29,254 nucleotides of DNA from Candidatus Neomicrothrix sp. UBA6944. Lineage in GTDB: Bacteria > Actinomycetota > Acidimicrobiia > Acidimicrobiales > Poriferisodalaceae. Both the position numbers and the translations under genes were made by a program. The notes beneath the pieces are model-generated. The model did not search any database. It saw only the letters and a list, made by a program, of their open reading frames with translations, and was not told the origin of the DNA. This document shows positions 1-8,176 of this stretch, in pieces. The DNA is taken from positions 937 through 30,190 of the forward strand of contig DJZU01000036.1 of NCBI GenBank assembly GCA_002448715.1, given 5' to 3'. Each line of letters begins with the position of its first letter. The first letter of the stretch is position 1.

Positions 1-18
1 CATGACCATGACCATTAA
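1..18 (+). CDS. Possible C-terminal end of the upstream metal ABC transporter gene (partial)
   Basis: Reading from base 1, the first frame gives His-Asp-His-Asp-His and then a TAA stop at 16-18. A histidine-rich tail fits a component of a zinc or manganese ABC transporter, and the next gene is the permease of such a system. A second frame is also open (from base 2, ending in TGA at 32-34) and would overlap the permease ATG as TGATG, so the true end of the upstream gene is uncertain. Only a few residues are visible; the assignment rests on context. Confidence 0.35.
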   Translation, partial: HDHDH

Positions 19-33
19 TGACATGAATCATTG

Positions 34-891
34 ATGGGCTTCTTTATCGACGCTTTTGAACCTGCATTTATGCAGAGGGCGCTGATAGGGAGTCTGCTTG
101 CCATAGTCGCATCGTCGCTCGTCGGCACTTGGGTTGTGCTTCGAGGCCTAGCTTTTCTAGGCGATGCGCTCGCCCATGGGGTCATTCCCGGGATCGCTTT
201 AGCGGTCTTGATGGGTTATAACCCCTTTCTAGGGGCCTTTGTTGCAGCGATCGTCATGACTGGGCTGGTTACGTTTGTCTCCAATCGAACGGTGATGACA
301 GACGACACGTCCATTGGGTTGCTGTTCGTAGGAATGCTGTCGCTTGGGGTAGTGATTGTCTCAAAGGCCGACTCGTTTTCGACTGACGTGACGACGATTC
401 TTTTCGGCGACGCGTTAGGCGTCTCGAAATCTGACATCAGAAACCAGTTGATCGCCACGGCTTTTGTGATTATTTGCACGGTGCTGCTGTATCGACCATT
501 TCTAGCGTTGACTTTCAACGAAACGAAAGCGGCGACTCTTGGGATGCGCCCTAAATTGACTCAGGCCGCGTTGTTGGGATTGCTCTCGCTGAGTATTGTC
601 AGCAGCTTCCAAACCATCGGAACTCTGCTTGTATTTGGGTTGATTGTGGCTCCACCTGCCACTGCGTCGCTGCTAGTAAAGCGTGTTGTCCCCATCATGC
701 TCGTATCAATGTTGCTCGGAGCGTTGGCAGTCATTGTTGGTCTGTTGCTGAGCTTTCATTATGGAACGGCGGGCGGAGCGACCATCGCTGGGTTATGCGT
801 TCTTGAGTTCTTCTTGGTCTTGGCAGCTCGGCTAGTTAGAGGGCTGGTAGGGGCCTCGAACCAAAGAACAGACAATGACGCGTTGGTGTGA
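34..891 (+). CDS. Metal ABC transporter permease (ZnuB/AztB/MntB family)
   Basis: An integral inner-membrane permease of about 285 residues, the usual size of the ABC-3 family that imports zinc or manganese together with an ATPase and a solute-binding lipoprotein. The protein is hydrophobic almost throughout, with about eight predicted membrane helices. It carries the family pattern near residues 38-55 (LRGLAFLGDALAHGVIPGIA) and a second typical stretch near 200-220 (FQTIGTLLVFGLIVAPPATA). The start is ATG at 34; a TTG sits one codon upstream at 31. No clear ribosome site is seen, which fits translational coupling to the upstream gene. The ATPase and binding protein are presumably to the left of the window. 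Zinc is favoured over manganese only by the His-rich tail just upstream. The short, charged C-terminus is not conserved in the family. Confidence 0.9.
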   Translation: MGFFIDAFEPAFMQRALIGSLLAIVASSLVGTWVVLRGLAFLGDALAHGVIPGIALAVLMGYNPFLGAFVAAIVMTGLVTFVSNRTVMTDDTSIGLLFVGMLSLGVVIVSKADSFSTDVTTILFGDALGVSKSDIRNQLIATAFVIICTVLLYRPFLALTFNETKAATLGMRPKLTQAALLGLLSLSIVSSFQTIGTLLVFGLIVAPPATASLLVKRVVPIMLVSMLLGALAVIVGLLLSFHYGTAGGATIAGLCVLEFFLVLAARLVRGLVGASNQRTDNDALV

Positions 892-960
892 ATTCTGAAG
901 GCAGTGGCACGAGCTCCCATAGGGGTTCCGTAACCGAATAAGATCAGGGGTCGAGATACC

Positions 961-967
961 AGGGGGA
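961..967 (+). promoter_or_regulatory. Ribosome binding site of the first PhyH gene
   Basis: AGGGGGA lies four bases before the ATG at 972 and supports that start for the first gene of the dioxygenase-P450 cassette. Confidence 0.7.
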
Positions 968-971
968 CAAT

Positions 972-2144
972 ATGGCACTCACCGAACTCTCGTCGGATCA
1001 ACACGCGGAGAAAATGTCGACCTATGTGCGCGACCGCGGTCGAGCAGCGGCTGATTTTGGCAGTCGAGGACCGATCCGCTACGACGCCGCCGGCCAATTA
1101 CATCCAGACATCCTCACTGATTTCGAAAGAAACGGCTTCTACATCTTTGAAGGCGTGGTTGATGCCGACGAAATTGGAGAACTACGCGACGCAGTCGAAG
1201 ACACCATCCAACGAGCACCTTCACCCCCGGACTCTGATACTGACGCTCAAGGTCGCCCAGCGCTCGGACTTGACTATCCGATTAGCCCTTACATTTTCAT
1301 CAAGCCGCTATCTGACCCTTGGGGTGGAACCAACCTGCTCAGCGGACGCCATCCAGTCAAGATGACTGAACCTAACCCTGATGACGACGCGCCCGATCAC
1401 GTTGTTCATCTGCTGCTGCAGATGTGCACCTCTATGCCCGCAGCCCTTCGGCTATACGGCCACCCAGACCTTTTGACTATCGCTGAAGAGATCAACGGCC
1501 CAAATTTCGTTCCCTACAACGATTCCATATTCGTGAAAAAGCCAGGAATGGGCGGGTCAGTGGCATGGCACCAAGATGGAGCGACCCATTGGGACAGCCC
1601 CGACTGGTACCCGGGCATCCACGGATTCAACTTCCAAGTACAGCTCTACCCCACAACCCCAGCGAACGCGTTATGGATCGTTCCAGGTAGCCATAGAAAA
1701 GGCCGTATCGACATAAAAAGTCGCGTCGCGGAAAACGAAAACGGAGAGCGACTACCCGACGCGATTCCCCTACTGACTCAAGCCGGAGATGTGACCATTG
1801 TCAATCGACACATGCTGCACGGCTCTTTCGCCAACACCTCTCCGGACCCTCGCGTGTCCATCACCTTCGGCTTTTACCCACACTCGTCGGTACTGGGAGT
1901 GTCTGGGGGGCTCAACATCAGTCTCGACAAAGATAAGAACGGTGAGAAAATCTACGACGAAGAACACATCAAGCGTCGCTCAGCAGTAGTTCAGGTCGCC
2001 ATAGATGCTCGACACCAGGTACGTCCAGATGAACGTCGCTACCGCTACGCGCCGTTTGTGGACTGCGAAGATGACTACCGATATGGACCGGAAACCATTG
2101 AGAGTGTGTTGAGCGACTACACCCTCTACGACATTGCGTTATAG
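972..2144 (+). CDS. Phytanoyl-CoA dioxygenase (PhyH) family protein, first copy
   Basis: A predicted non-heme Fe(II)/2-oxoglutarate-dependent oxygenase of 390 residues. The iron-binding facial triad is visible: His200-Gln-Asp202 in the stretch AWHQDGATHW, and distal His283 in MLHGSFANTS, followed by Arg294, the expected 2-oxoglutarate anchor. The length is greater than the roughly 280-300 residues of simple PhyH proteins, because of an N-terminal extension and a Pro/Asp-rich insert near residues 82-145. The family hydroxylates unactivated carbons of small molecules or acyl-CoA; the substrate here cannot be read from sequence. It is the first gene of a run with the P450 11 bases downstream and a second PhyH after it, so the three probably act on one substrate or successive intermediates. 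A good Shine-Dalgarno precedes the start. Confidence 0.88.
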   Translation: MALTELSSDQHAEKMSTYVRDRGRAAADFGSRGPIRYDAAGQLHPDILTDFERNGFYIFEGVVDADEIGELRDAVEDTIQRAPSPPDSDTDAQGRPALGLDYPISPYIFIKPLSDPWGGTNLLSGRHPVKMTEPNPDDDAPDHVVHLLLQMCTSMPAALRLYGHPDLLTIAEEINGPNFVPYNDSIFVKKPGMGGSVAWHQDGATHWDSPDWYPGIHGFNFQVQLYPTTPANALWIVPGSHRKGRIDIKSRVAENENGERLPDAIPLLTQAGDVTIVNRHMLHGSFANTSPDPRVSITFGFYPHSSVLGVSGGLNISLDKDKNGEKIYDEEHIKRRSAVVQVAIDARHQVRPDERRYRYAPFVDCEDDYRYGPETIESVLSDYTLYDIAL

Positions 2145-2155
2145 GCGCAATATCG

Positions 2156-3343
2156 ATGAAGGGCATCGACCTTAACGACCCGGCGAGCGTAGAGAACCCT
2201 CACGCCTATTGGTCTCATTTCCGCGAACTGGGGCCGGTCCAATGGAGTGACGCTCATCGAGCTTGGGTAATTCTGGATCATGTAGAACTCAGCGAAGCAT
2301 TTCGCGACGGACGTCTGCTGTCTGCGGACAGAGTCACACCCCTTGAACGGGTCGCCCAGCATCGACCAGCAAGTTTCGCCAAGGTTGTCGAACTACTAGG
2401 GGGGTGGATGGTGTTTCGTGACCCACCATTGCACACCCACCTCCGAGATCCGCTCCGCAACGTTTTTACACCACGTCGAGTAGCGAACCTTCAAGACATC
2501 GTCAGTCGAGTCGTCGAAGAAATCGTTGAAGGACTGCCCGAACAAATCGATGTCCGGAAAGACTTTGCTGGACCGCTGCCAGCTTGGGTGATCGCAGAGC
2601 TCTTAGGCGTACGAGCTGCCGAACGAGATCTCTTTCAAGACTGGTCCGACGACTTGGCGACAATCGTGTTTGCTACTGATCCACACACCACCGCCCCGGA
2701 GCAAGCAACTGCAGCTGCCGGAGAATTCAGCGAATTCTTTCAACAGTTAATTGACCGCGAACGCTTCGAGCCATCAAACACCCTGATGACGTTGCTGGTC
2801 GAAGGAGCAGGTGATCAACTCTCCGACCTTGAACTAGTTGGTGCTTGCACACTCATCTTGTTCGCGGGTCATGAGACAACAACATCTCTGCTCATGAACA
2901 CGATGGGGTTGTTGGCGGCTCAACCCGAACTCATTCAAGGCTTACGAGCAAGCGACATCGAAACAGCTATCGAAGAGTTTCTCCGCGTTCTCGGACCAAC
3001 GCGAAGCATGTACCGAAAGGTTGCGGTTGAACATGAAAGGGGAGGGCAGATGCTTGCAGCGGAAGACAACGTTTTGTTGTGCGTCGCCGCCGCTAACCAC
3101 GACCCCGATGTCTTTTCTAACCCGGGATCGTTGATGCTTGATCGCGACCCCAACCCACATCTGACGTTTGGATGGGGTCTCCACCATTGCCTCGGAGCGC
3201 ATTTAGCGCGCCTTGAAGCCCGGCTAGCTCTTGAAGCTTTACTTGCGAAATATCAAACATTTGAATCTGTGGGAACAGTCCCACCAATAGAGGGAACCGT
3301 TATCTCATCCATACAACAGCCCTTGCATCTCCAACTCACCTAA
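2156..3343 (+). CDS. Cytochrome P450, first copy
   Basis: A soluble bacterial class I-type P450 of 395 residues with no membrane anchor. The I-helix oxygen-activation motif AGHETT is at residues 237-242, the K-helix ExxR is Glu274-Phe-Leu-Arg277, and the heme loop FGWGLHHCLGAH places the heme-ligating cysteine at Cys345. The N-terminus (DPASVENPHAYW) is like that of many actinobacterial P450s. The gene starts 11 bases after the preceding PhyH stop and is followed 13 bases later by another PhyH, so it is almost certainly cotranscribed with both. No ferredoxin or ferredoxin reductase is encoded nearby, so electrons must come from partners elsewhere. The ribosome site before ATG 2156 is weak. 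The substrate is unknown; hydroxylation of a terpenoid, steroid-like or alkyl compound is possible but not shown. Confidence 0.95.
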   Translation: MKGIDLNDPASVENPHAYWSHFRELGPVQWSDAHRAWVILDHVELSEAFRDGRLLSADRVTPLERVAQHRPASFAKVVELLGGWMVFRDPPLHTHLRDPLRNVFTPRRVANLQDIVSRVVEEIVEGLPEQIDVRKDFAGPLPAWVIAELLGVRAAERDLFQDWSDDLATIVFATDPHTTAPEQATAAAGEFSEFFQQLIDRERFEPSNTLMTLLVEGAGDQLSDLELVGACTLILFAGHETTTSLLMNTMGLLAAQPELIQGLRASDIETAIEEFLRVLGPTRSMYRKVAVEHERGGQMLAAEDNVLLCVAAANHDPDVFSNPGSLMLDRDPNPHLTFGWGLHHCLGAHLARLEARLALEALLAKYQTFESVGTVPPIEGTVISSIQQPLHLQLT

Positions 3344-3356
3344 GGCAACGTGACAC

Positions 3357-4247
3357 ATGACCAAGGCCCCAACTATCAACACCTACGACTGCAACGTAAC
3401 GGCGGAGAAACTGGTCGCAGAGCTGAACGCTAATGGTTGTGTGATCGTGGAAGGGCACATCAACGACACGCGCCTGCAACAACTTCACACAGAACTTCAG
3501 CCCTACCTGGACAATGCACCGTTAGGTAAAACTGATTTCGCAGGGCGAACCTCACGACGACGTAATGGGCTGCTGACCAAATCTGAGATTTGTCGCGAAC
3601 TAGCGATTGACCCTCTCTTACTAGCGGTCTGTGATGGTGTCCTTGGACCCAACTGCGTAAATTACCGGTTGCATGTGACAATGCTCGTCGAACTGATGCC
3701 AGGCGAAGTGCGCCAAGAGGTTCATCGCGACGGAGAGATCTACCCGGTGAGACACCCGACACCACCAATGACTCTGGCAGCGTTTTGGGCCTATACAGAT
3801 TTCACCGAGGAAAACGGAGCCACTCTTGTCGCCCCCGGCTCGCATCTTTGGCCACAAGAACGACAACCCGAAGATCATGAGCTTGCGCAGGCAGTGATGC
3901 CTAAAGGATCGATGCTGTTGTACACCAGCAGTGTTTGGCACGGGAGCGAGGCAAATCATTCTGATTCTGTGCGCACCGGGATGGGGCTGCACTACAGCCT
4001 TGGTTGGCTTCGCCAAGAAGAAAATCAGGTGCTCTCTTCACCCCCGGAAGTCGCCCGACACTTCCCAGAGCGCCTGCAGCGTCTTATCGGATATGACTTC
4101 GGAGGCCCCTACCTGGGTTTCGTGGAGCAAGGTAACCCGATCGGATTATTACGCGAAGACGACGGCGATTTCGCTCGCACCGAACCAGAGTTAAACGCAC
4201 AACGAGAGAAAATCGAACTTCTTCAACTTGGAGAAATGGAACGGTAA
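3357..4247 (+). CDS. Phytanoyl-CoA dioxygenase (PhyH) family protein, second copy
   Basis: A 296-residue predicted Fe(II)/2-oxoglutarate oxygenase of the usual PhyH length. Metal ligands are His123-Arg-Asp125 (EVHRDGEIYP) and His195 (SVWHGSEANHS); Arg206 is the likely 2-oxoglutarate-binding residue. The following LHYSLGWLRQEENQ stretch is typical of PhyH proteins. It is clearly only a distant relative of the first copy, sharing the metal motifs but little else, so the two are unlikely to be a recent duplication and probably perform different oxidations. The start ATG is preceded by AAGG about 12 bases upstream, overlapping the P450 stop region. It ends 31 bases from the end of the convergent SDR gene; no obvious hairpin terminator is seen between them. 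Confidence 0.9.
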   Translation: MTKAPTINTYDCNVTAEKLVAELNANGCVIVEGHINDTRLQQLHTELQPYLDNAPLGKTDFAGRTSRRRNGLLTKSEICRELAIDPLLLAVCDGVLGPNCVNYRLHVTMLVELMPGEVRQEVHRDGEIYPVRHPTPPMTLAAFWAYTDFTEENGATLVAPGSHLWPQERQPEDHELAQAVMPKGSMLLYTSSVWHGSEANHSDSVRTGMGLHYSLGWLRQEENQVLSSPPEVARHFPERLQRLIGYDFGGPYLGFVEQGNPIGLLREDDGDFARTEPELNAQREKIELLQLGEMER

Positions 4248-4278
4248 AATTCTAAAGAGTCTTACGGCAGAGACGAAA

Positions 4279-5148
4279 TCAATCGCCGGTAACATCAGCG
4301 TCCATACGACCGGTAGGGGGATAACCGCGCTGCTCGATCGCTCGATGTCGCGCGGCGACCGATTCGATGATGTTGGGATCGGTGAAAATGTAGAACTCAT
4401 TGTTGAGAACAGCATCGTGAACAATGTTCGCTACTTCATGAGGAGGCCGACCTGACTCAATGACATCACGCATAGCCGAACCGATTGAGTCTGACCGATC
4501 TGTTGTGGTTGGGTTGAGCACAGGTTTGAGCCGCTCAGGCCGATGTAGTTCATCGTTCATGATGTTGGTTGCTACCGGACCAGGGCACAGTACAGAGACA
4601 TTGACTGCGGGAAATCTTTCAGCGAAATCGTGAAACTGGCACTCTGAGATTGCAACCACAGCGTGTTTCGCGGCGTAGTAGGCAGCGCTAATAACCGACC
4701 CTGAAGTAAGTCCCGACTGTGACGCAGTATTGACGATATGGCCGTCGCCATGTGAAAGAAGATGCGGGACGAACGTGCGGATCCCATGGATGACACCCCA
4801 GAGGTCGACATCAAGCACCCATTGCCAATCCTCGACGGTTAACTCGTGTGGAGCATGCCCTGGAGGCCCTGCTACGCCAGCGTTGTTGCAAACCAAGTCG
4901 GCCCGATCGAAATGATCAACAGTGAAAGTCAGCAAATCATCAACGTCTGATCCAACGGTGACATCAACGGGAAGCCCCGCAGCGGGTCCCACTTCAGAAA
5001 CCTCTGCGATAGCGACGTCGAGTGCCACCTCATCTACGTCGGATAGGACCACGTTCATTCCAGCTTGGGCCCACCGGATCGCCATCGCGCGACCGATTCC
5101 GCTAGCGGCGCCTGTAACAACAGCAGTCTTCCCGCCTAGGTCTTTCAT
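4279..5148 (-). CDS. Short-chain dehydrogenase/reductase (SDR), first copy
   Basis: A classical SDR of 289 residues, cytosolic, expected to oxidise an alcohol or reduce a carbonyl with NAD(P)H. The Rossmann motif TGAASGIG is at residues 12-19, NNAG at 88-91, the catalytic serine near 143-145, and the active-site pair is Tyr157-xxx-Lys161 (YYAAK). An aspartate at the end of the second strand (VLSDVDE, Asp37) favours NAD(H). The C-terminus is extended by about 40 residues beyond the core. The start ATG has GGGAGA six bases upstream. It follows the PPOX flavoprotein gene by 12 bases on the same strand, so the two form an operon that converges on the dioxygenase-P450 cassette. The usual mycofactocin-coupled SDR insertion after the Rossmann motif is absent. 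Confidence 0.93.
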   Translation of the reverse strand: MKDLGGKTAVVTGAASGIGRAMAIRWAQAGMNVVLSDVDEVALDVAIAEVSEVGPAAGLPVDVTVGSDVDDLLTFTVDHFDRADLVCNNAGVAGPPGHAPHELTVEDWQWVLDVDLWGVIHGIRTFVPHLLSHGDGHIVNTASQSGLTSGSVISAAYYAAKHAVVAISECQFHDFAERFPAVNVSVLCPGPVATNIMNDELHRPERLKPVLNPTTTDRSDSIGSAMRDVIESGRPPHEVANIVHDAVLNNEFYIFTDPNIIESVAARHRAIEQRGYPPTGRMDADVTGD

Positions 5149-5160
5149 AGCGTCTCCCGT

Positions 5161-5790
5161 CTAGTAGAGCTCGTTCCCGTCATGCCACGATCCAAATCGC
5201 GCCTCCATCTCAGGCACCGTCTCATCAGAAGTCGTTTGGTCACCAAGACATTCCGCGTAGCTAGCCAAACCTTCAATATCGGGCCAATCGTTAGGAGACC
5301 ACAACTTCGAACGAATGACAGACTTCCCACAATGAAACATGACCTCGTTAATCTCCACTACAAGTGCCAATATCGGTAAACGTTCGTTTACTGCCATTGT
5401 TGCTAAGAGGTCAGGATCACTAACGATGCTACCTATACCACCGATCCTAAGAACTTCGCCTCTTCCTGGAACCATGAACATCAGCCCTACTCGAGGACGT
5501 TCGAGCACATTGTGGAGAGTGTCAAGTCGTCGATTGCCGGGCCGATCGGGAATAGCCAACGTTTGGTTGTCGACGATTCGAACAAACCCGGCTGGGTCAC
5601 CTTTCGGCGACAAATCCATATTCCCTGCAGAATCGGCACTCGAAATGACAACGAATGGGCTTCGCTCAATCCACGCGCGACAATGATGGTCAAGAGCAGA
5701 CAACACCTTGGTTTGCTGAGCCGGGCGAGGTGGTGGAATTAACTGGCGGAGCTCTTCTGGTTTAGTTAACACGTGTTGCGAGTCGAACAT
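5161..5790 (-). CDS. PPOX-class FMN-dependent flavoprotein (MSMEG_1061-like, pyridoxamine-phosphate-oxidase fold)
   Basis: A split-barrel flavin-binding protein of 209 residues from the chosen start. The stretch SPKGDPAGFVRI followed by IPDRPGNRRLDTLHN and PRVGLMFMVPG is characteristic of the MSMEG_1061-like subgroup of the pyridoxamine 5'-phosphate oxidase superfamily. Members are annotated as FMN-binding; their reaction is not established. The reading frame could be extended 30 residues to a TTG at 5880, but ATG at 5790 gives the typical N-terminus (MFDSQHVLT) and leaves a normal divergent intergenic space to the membrane-protein gene at 5892. The gene is cotranscribed with the SDR 12 bases downstream. 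A redox partnership with the SDR product or substrate is an inference. Confidence 0.85.
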   Translation of the reverse strand: MFDSQHVLTKPEELRQLIPPPRPAQQTKVLSALDHHCRAWIERSPFVVISSADSAGNMDLSPKGDPAGFVRIVDNQTLAIPDRPGNRRLDTLHNVLERPRVGLMFMVPGRGEVLRIGGIGSIVSDPDLLATMAVNERLPILALVVEINEVMFHCGKSVIRSKLWSPNDWPDIEGLASYAECLGDQTTSDETVPEMEARFGSWHDGNELY

Positions 5791-5891
5791 AGGTTCATTG
5801 TTGCCCAAAAAGGATGGGTGCAGCCTCAAAGACGGGCGCTTACGTATTTTTGTGGGACACTTTGTCGATTCGTCGATCAAAGGTGGAAGCT
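5791..5891. promoter_or_regulatory. Divergent intergenic region between PPOX operon and membrane-protein gene
   Basis: These 101 bases separate two divergently starting genes and must hold the promoters for both. I could not identify convincing -35/-10 pairs. An AAAGGTGG ribosome site for the plus-strand gene lies at its right end (5879-5886). Confidence 0.4.
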
Positions 5892-6263
5892 ATGAATATG
5901 GATACAGAGGACTACATCGACATGATGTCGGCGCGAGCAGCAGACATGCGGGCAATGATTATGTTCTTCGCGGTCATCCACACCGGCCTGCTCGTGGTGT
6001 TGGGATTTGCAGGTAGCGGATTAGAGGACTCAGGCATTCAACTAGCGTTGACTGCAGTTATTGTCCTCACATCTTTGTGGACAGTGTTTTTCATGGACGA
6101 CTGCATGCAAGACCTGTTTGCTATCGCCCAGGATCTGCCCGAAGACTTCCAAGCGAGCAACGTAGGGAAACGCTTTGCCGCCGTTTCACTCCCCGTCTTT
6201 AGAGTGGTGAACTTTGTGGTTATCGGGCTGATCGTCGTGGCCGAAGTTTTAGCCATCTACTAG
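5892..6263 (+). CDS. Small three-helix membrane protein, function unknown
   Basis: A 123-residue protein I do not recognise. It has a short acidic, Met-rich N-terminus (MNMDTEDYIDMM), then hydrophobic helices at about residues 21-40, 49-67 and 99-119, with an acidic loop (MDDCMQDLFAIAQDLPEDF) at 68-86. The frame stays open further upstream, but ATG at 5892 is chosen because AAAGGTGG lies immediately before it. It is followed by 126 bases before the YibE/F gene, so it may be its own transcription unit. No enzyme motif is visible. It could be a small DUF-type membrane protein or accessory subunit. Confidence 0.7.
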   Translation: MNMDTEDYIDMMSARAADMRAMIMFFAVIHTGLLVVLGFAGSGLEDSGIQLALTAVIVLTSLWTVFFMDDCMQDLFAIAQDLPEDFQASNVGKRFAAVSLPVFRVVNFVVIGLIVVAEVLAIY

Positions 6264-6389
6264 ATCACTCAACTAGCACCACTTGAATCAGTAAGTCGGT
6301 CCTTTAGCGGCCAATCACAAATGTGTAGCGTGTGGCTCAGATCGACCATCGATCTCCGGGCTTGGACCGGTCCGCGTTCGGAGCGCTGA

Positions 6390-7616
6390 ATGGACCACAA
6401 CAGCGACGAATCACACACAGCCGCTCATCTGCACAGTCACGGGTCGTCGTTGTCTATGGAAGCATTGGGGGCGACAAGGTCTTCGGTTCTGTATTTCTTG
6501 ATCGCCACACTCGCTGCCGCGGCGTTAATGACAGTCCTAGGTGTTGTGGCGCTGTGGCCAAATAAGGAACGACCTCAAGAAATACAGAACAACGCCCTGG
6601 AAATGGGCTTAACAGCGGAGTTGCTTCGAGCCACTGTCCACGAGGCATCCGAAGCGGGTTGCAACTACTCGTTCTCGTCTGAGGTGGAACTTTGCCGCAA
6701 CGTGACAGTAAAGGTGCAGGAAGGCCCGGACGCCGGCTCGCTGGTGGTATTGCCGGAAGTCAATACAGCGTTTGATCCAACGTTCCCCAAATTGTCCGTC
6801 GGGGACGAAGTGATTTTGGGTTTCGATTCTGTCACCGACTCTTACTACTACCAAGATCGAGATCGACTCGGTTCGCTGTGGTGGCTCATAGTTCTGTTCG
6901 GGGTCACCGTAATTTGTCTCGCAAGAGTTCGTGGTGTTCTAGCGCTACTTGCCATGGTCGTAACCGTTGTCGTTTTGGTCAAATTCGTAGCCCCATCGGT
7001 CCTAGACGGAAACGACCCAGTGTTGGTCTGTGTTGTGGCAGCCGCTGCAATCGCGTTCTTTAGTCTCTACTTCACTCACGGATTCAATTTGATGTCAACG
7101 GTTGCTTTGGCGGGCACACTCATCGCTTTGAGCCTGACCTTAGGTGTTTCATGGGTCTTTTTTGAGATAGCAAAATTCTCTGGTTTCTCAAGTGAAGAAG
7201 CGTTCATCTTGCCGTTCTTAACGGAAACTCTCGACGTGCGAGGTTTACTTCTCGGAGGCACCATCATCGCCGCGTTAGGAGCGTTAGACGATGTGACCGT
7301 CACCCAAGCAGCGACCGTTCTGGAACTCAGAGCTCGCAATCGTCAATTGTCAACCAAACAACTCACCGCTTCGGGCTTAAAGGTCGGCAGAGAACATATT
7401 GCTTCAACGGTCAACACATTGTTGTTGGCATACGCGGGATCCAGCATTCCCTTGCTTTTACTTTTCGCTGTTTCGGACCAATCGCTTGGATCAGTGGCAA
7501 ACTCCGAACTGATAGCAGTGGAGATAGTTCGCACTCTATGCGGATCGATTGGGCTAGTAGCAGCTCTTCCTCTTACGACTTCTCTAACGGCATTGTTGGT
7601 GCCGCCAGACTCTTAG
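6390..7616 (+). CDS. YibE/F family multi-pass membrane protein
   Basis: A 408-residue membrane protein of the YibE/YibF family, whose biochemical role is not firmly known. The hallmark GALDDVTVTQAATV is at residues 297-310, followed by HIASTVNTLLLAYAG at 336-350. One helix lies near residues 32-56, then a soluble segment of about 100 residues (60-160) with two cysteines (Cys91, Cys102), then six or seven further helices from about 162 to the C-terminus. The first 20 residues are His-rich (HTAAHLHSHG). GGAGCG precedes the ATG. Flanking genes are not obviously related; a metal ABC transporter permease is about 5.5 kb away. The fold suggests transport or export. Confidence 0.9.
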   Translation: MDHNSDESHTAAHLHSHGSSLSMEALGATRSSVLYFLIATLAAAALMTVLGVVALWPNKERPQEIQNNALEMGLTAELLRATVHEASEAGCNYSFSSEVELCRNVTVKVQEGPDAGSLVVLPEVNTAFDPTFPKLSVGDEVILGFDSVTDSYYYQDRDRLGSLWWLIVLFGVTVICLARVRGVLALLAMVVTVVVLVKFVAPSVLDGNDPVLVCVVAAAAIAFFSLYFTHGFNLMSTVALAGTLIALSLTLGVSWVFFEIAKFSGFSSEEAFILPFLTETLDVRGLLLGGTIIAALGALDDVTVTQAATVLELRARNRQLSTKQLTASGLKVGREHIASTVNTLLLAYAGSSIPLLLLFAVSDQSLGSVANSELIAVEIVRTLCGSIGLVAALPLTTSLTALLVPPDS

Positions 7617-7728
7617 TCGACTGGATCGGTCATCAATTTGAAAGTTGCAGTAGTTGGACCTTCCGGACCTGGCAGGTCACATGTCACAAGCCGTGCGGTG
7701 TTTCTGCGATTTGTGAGAGAGTTTCTCC

Positions 7729-7737
7729 AGGGGGAGG
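7729..7737 (+). promoter_or_regulatory. Ribosome binding site fixing the SnoaL-like gene start
   Basis: AGGGGGAGG lies four bases before ATG 7742. It decides between this start and the much longer open frame beginning near 7538, which would overlap the end of the YibE/F gene. Confidence 0.8.
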
Positions 7738-7741
7738 ACAC

Positions 7742-8128
7742 ATGCCATCAAATGAAAAAGTTGTTAAAGCGTTCCTGTATGGGGCAGATACCAGTGTGTT
7801 TAGCGATGAAGGAAAGCTCATCAATCTGTTGCCAGAACCGATTCCGTTTGGAGGTATCTACGTAGGTCCCGCGGGTGCTGACGAATATGTGCGTCTGATA
7901 CAGAGCAACATTCGACTAGGACATCTCAAAGCACACGAGATAGTTAACGATAATGACCGAGTGATTGTTATCGGAAGCGAGAGCGGACACTTTCTTCATA
8001 ACGAACAGCCATACGAAATGGATTGGGTTCACGTAAACACAGTGGTTGACGGAAAGATCACAGAGATGCGGGAATACAACGACACCGCAGCGTTGCTTGA
8101 GGCGTACAACACCCCATCGTCGCAATGA
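7742..8128 (+). CDS. SnoaL/NTF2-like domain protein
   Basis: A 128-residue protein with the pattern of the SnoaL-like NTF2 superfamily: a helical N-terminus (EKVVKAFLYGADTS), a middle cone region (GPAGADEYVRLI) and a C-terminal sheet ending in HVNTVVDGKITEMREYNDTAALLEA, which is the typical family ending. Members are small isomerases, cyclases or hydratases, or non-enzymatic binding proteins; the particular activity cannot be deduced. The strong ribosome site at 7729-7737 sets the start. It lies 48 bases before the CocE-type hydrolase and may share its transcript. Confidence 0.8.
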   Translation: MPSNEKVVKAFLYGADTSVFSDEGKLINLLPEPIPFGGIYVGPAGADEYVRLIQSNIRLGHLKAHEIVNDNDRVIVIGSESGHFLHNEQPYEMDWVHVNTVVDGKITEMREYNDTAALLEAYNTPSSQ

Positions 8129-8176
8129 CACAAACCAAGCGAGCCCTAGATAGATAAATTTCAGAGAGGAAACGCG

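Noticed and set aside
5791..5880. TTG start for the PPOX gene 30 codons upstream
   Set aside because: The extra residues do not resemble the family, and the region is needed for divergent promoters; ATG 5790 is preferred.
6339..6355. Inverted repeat AGATCG/CGATCT upstream of the YibE/F gene as an operator
   Set aside because: Only six-base arms around a five-base spacer, with no related copy elsewhere seen; chance is likely.
7538..7741. Longer upstream start for the SnoaL-like gene
   Set aside because: The extension overlaps the YibE/F gene end and has low-complexity Ser-rich sequence; ATG 7742 has a strong ribosome site and the family N-terminus.
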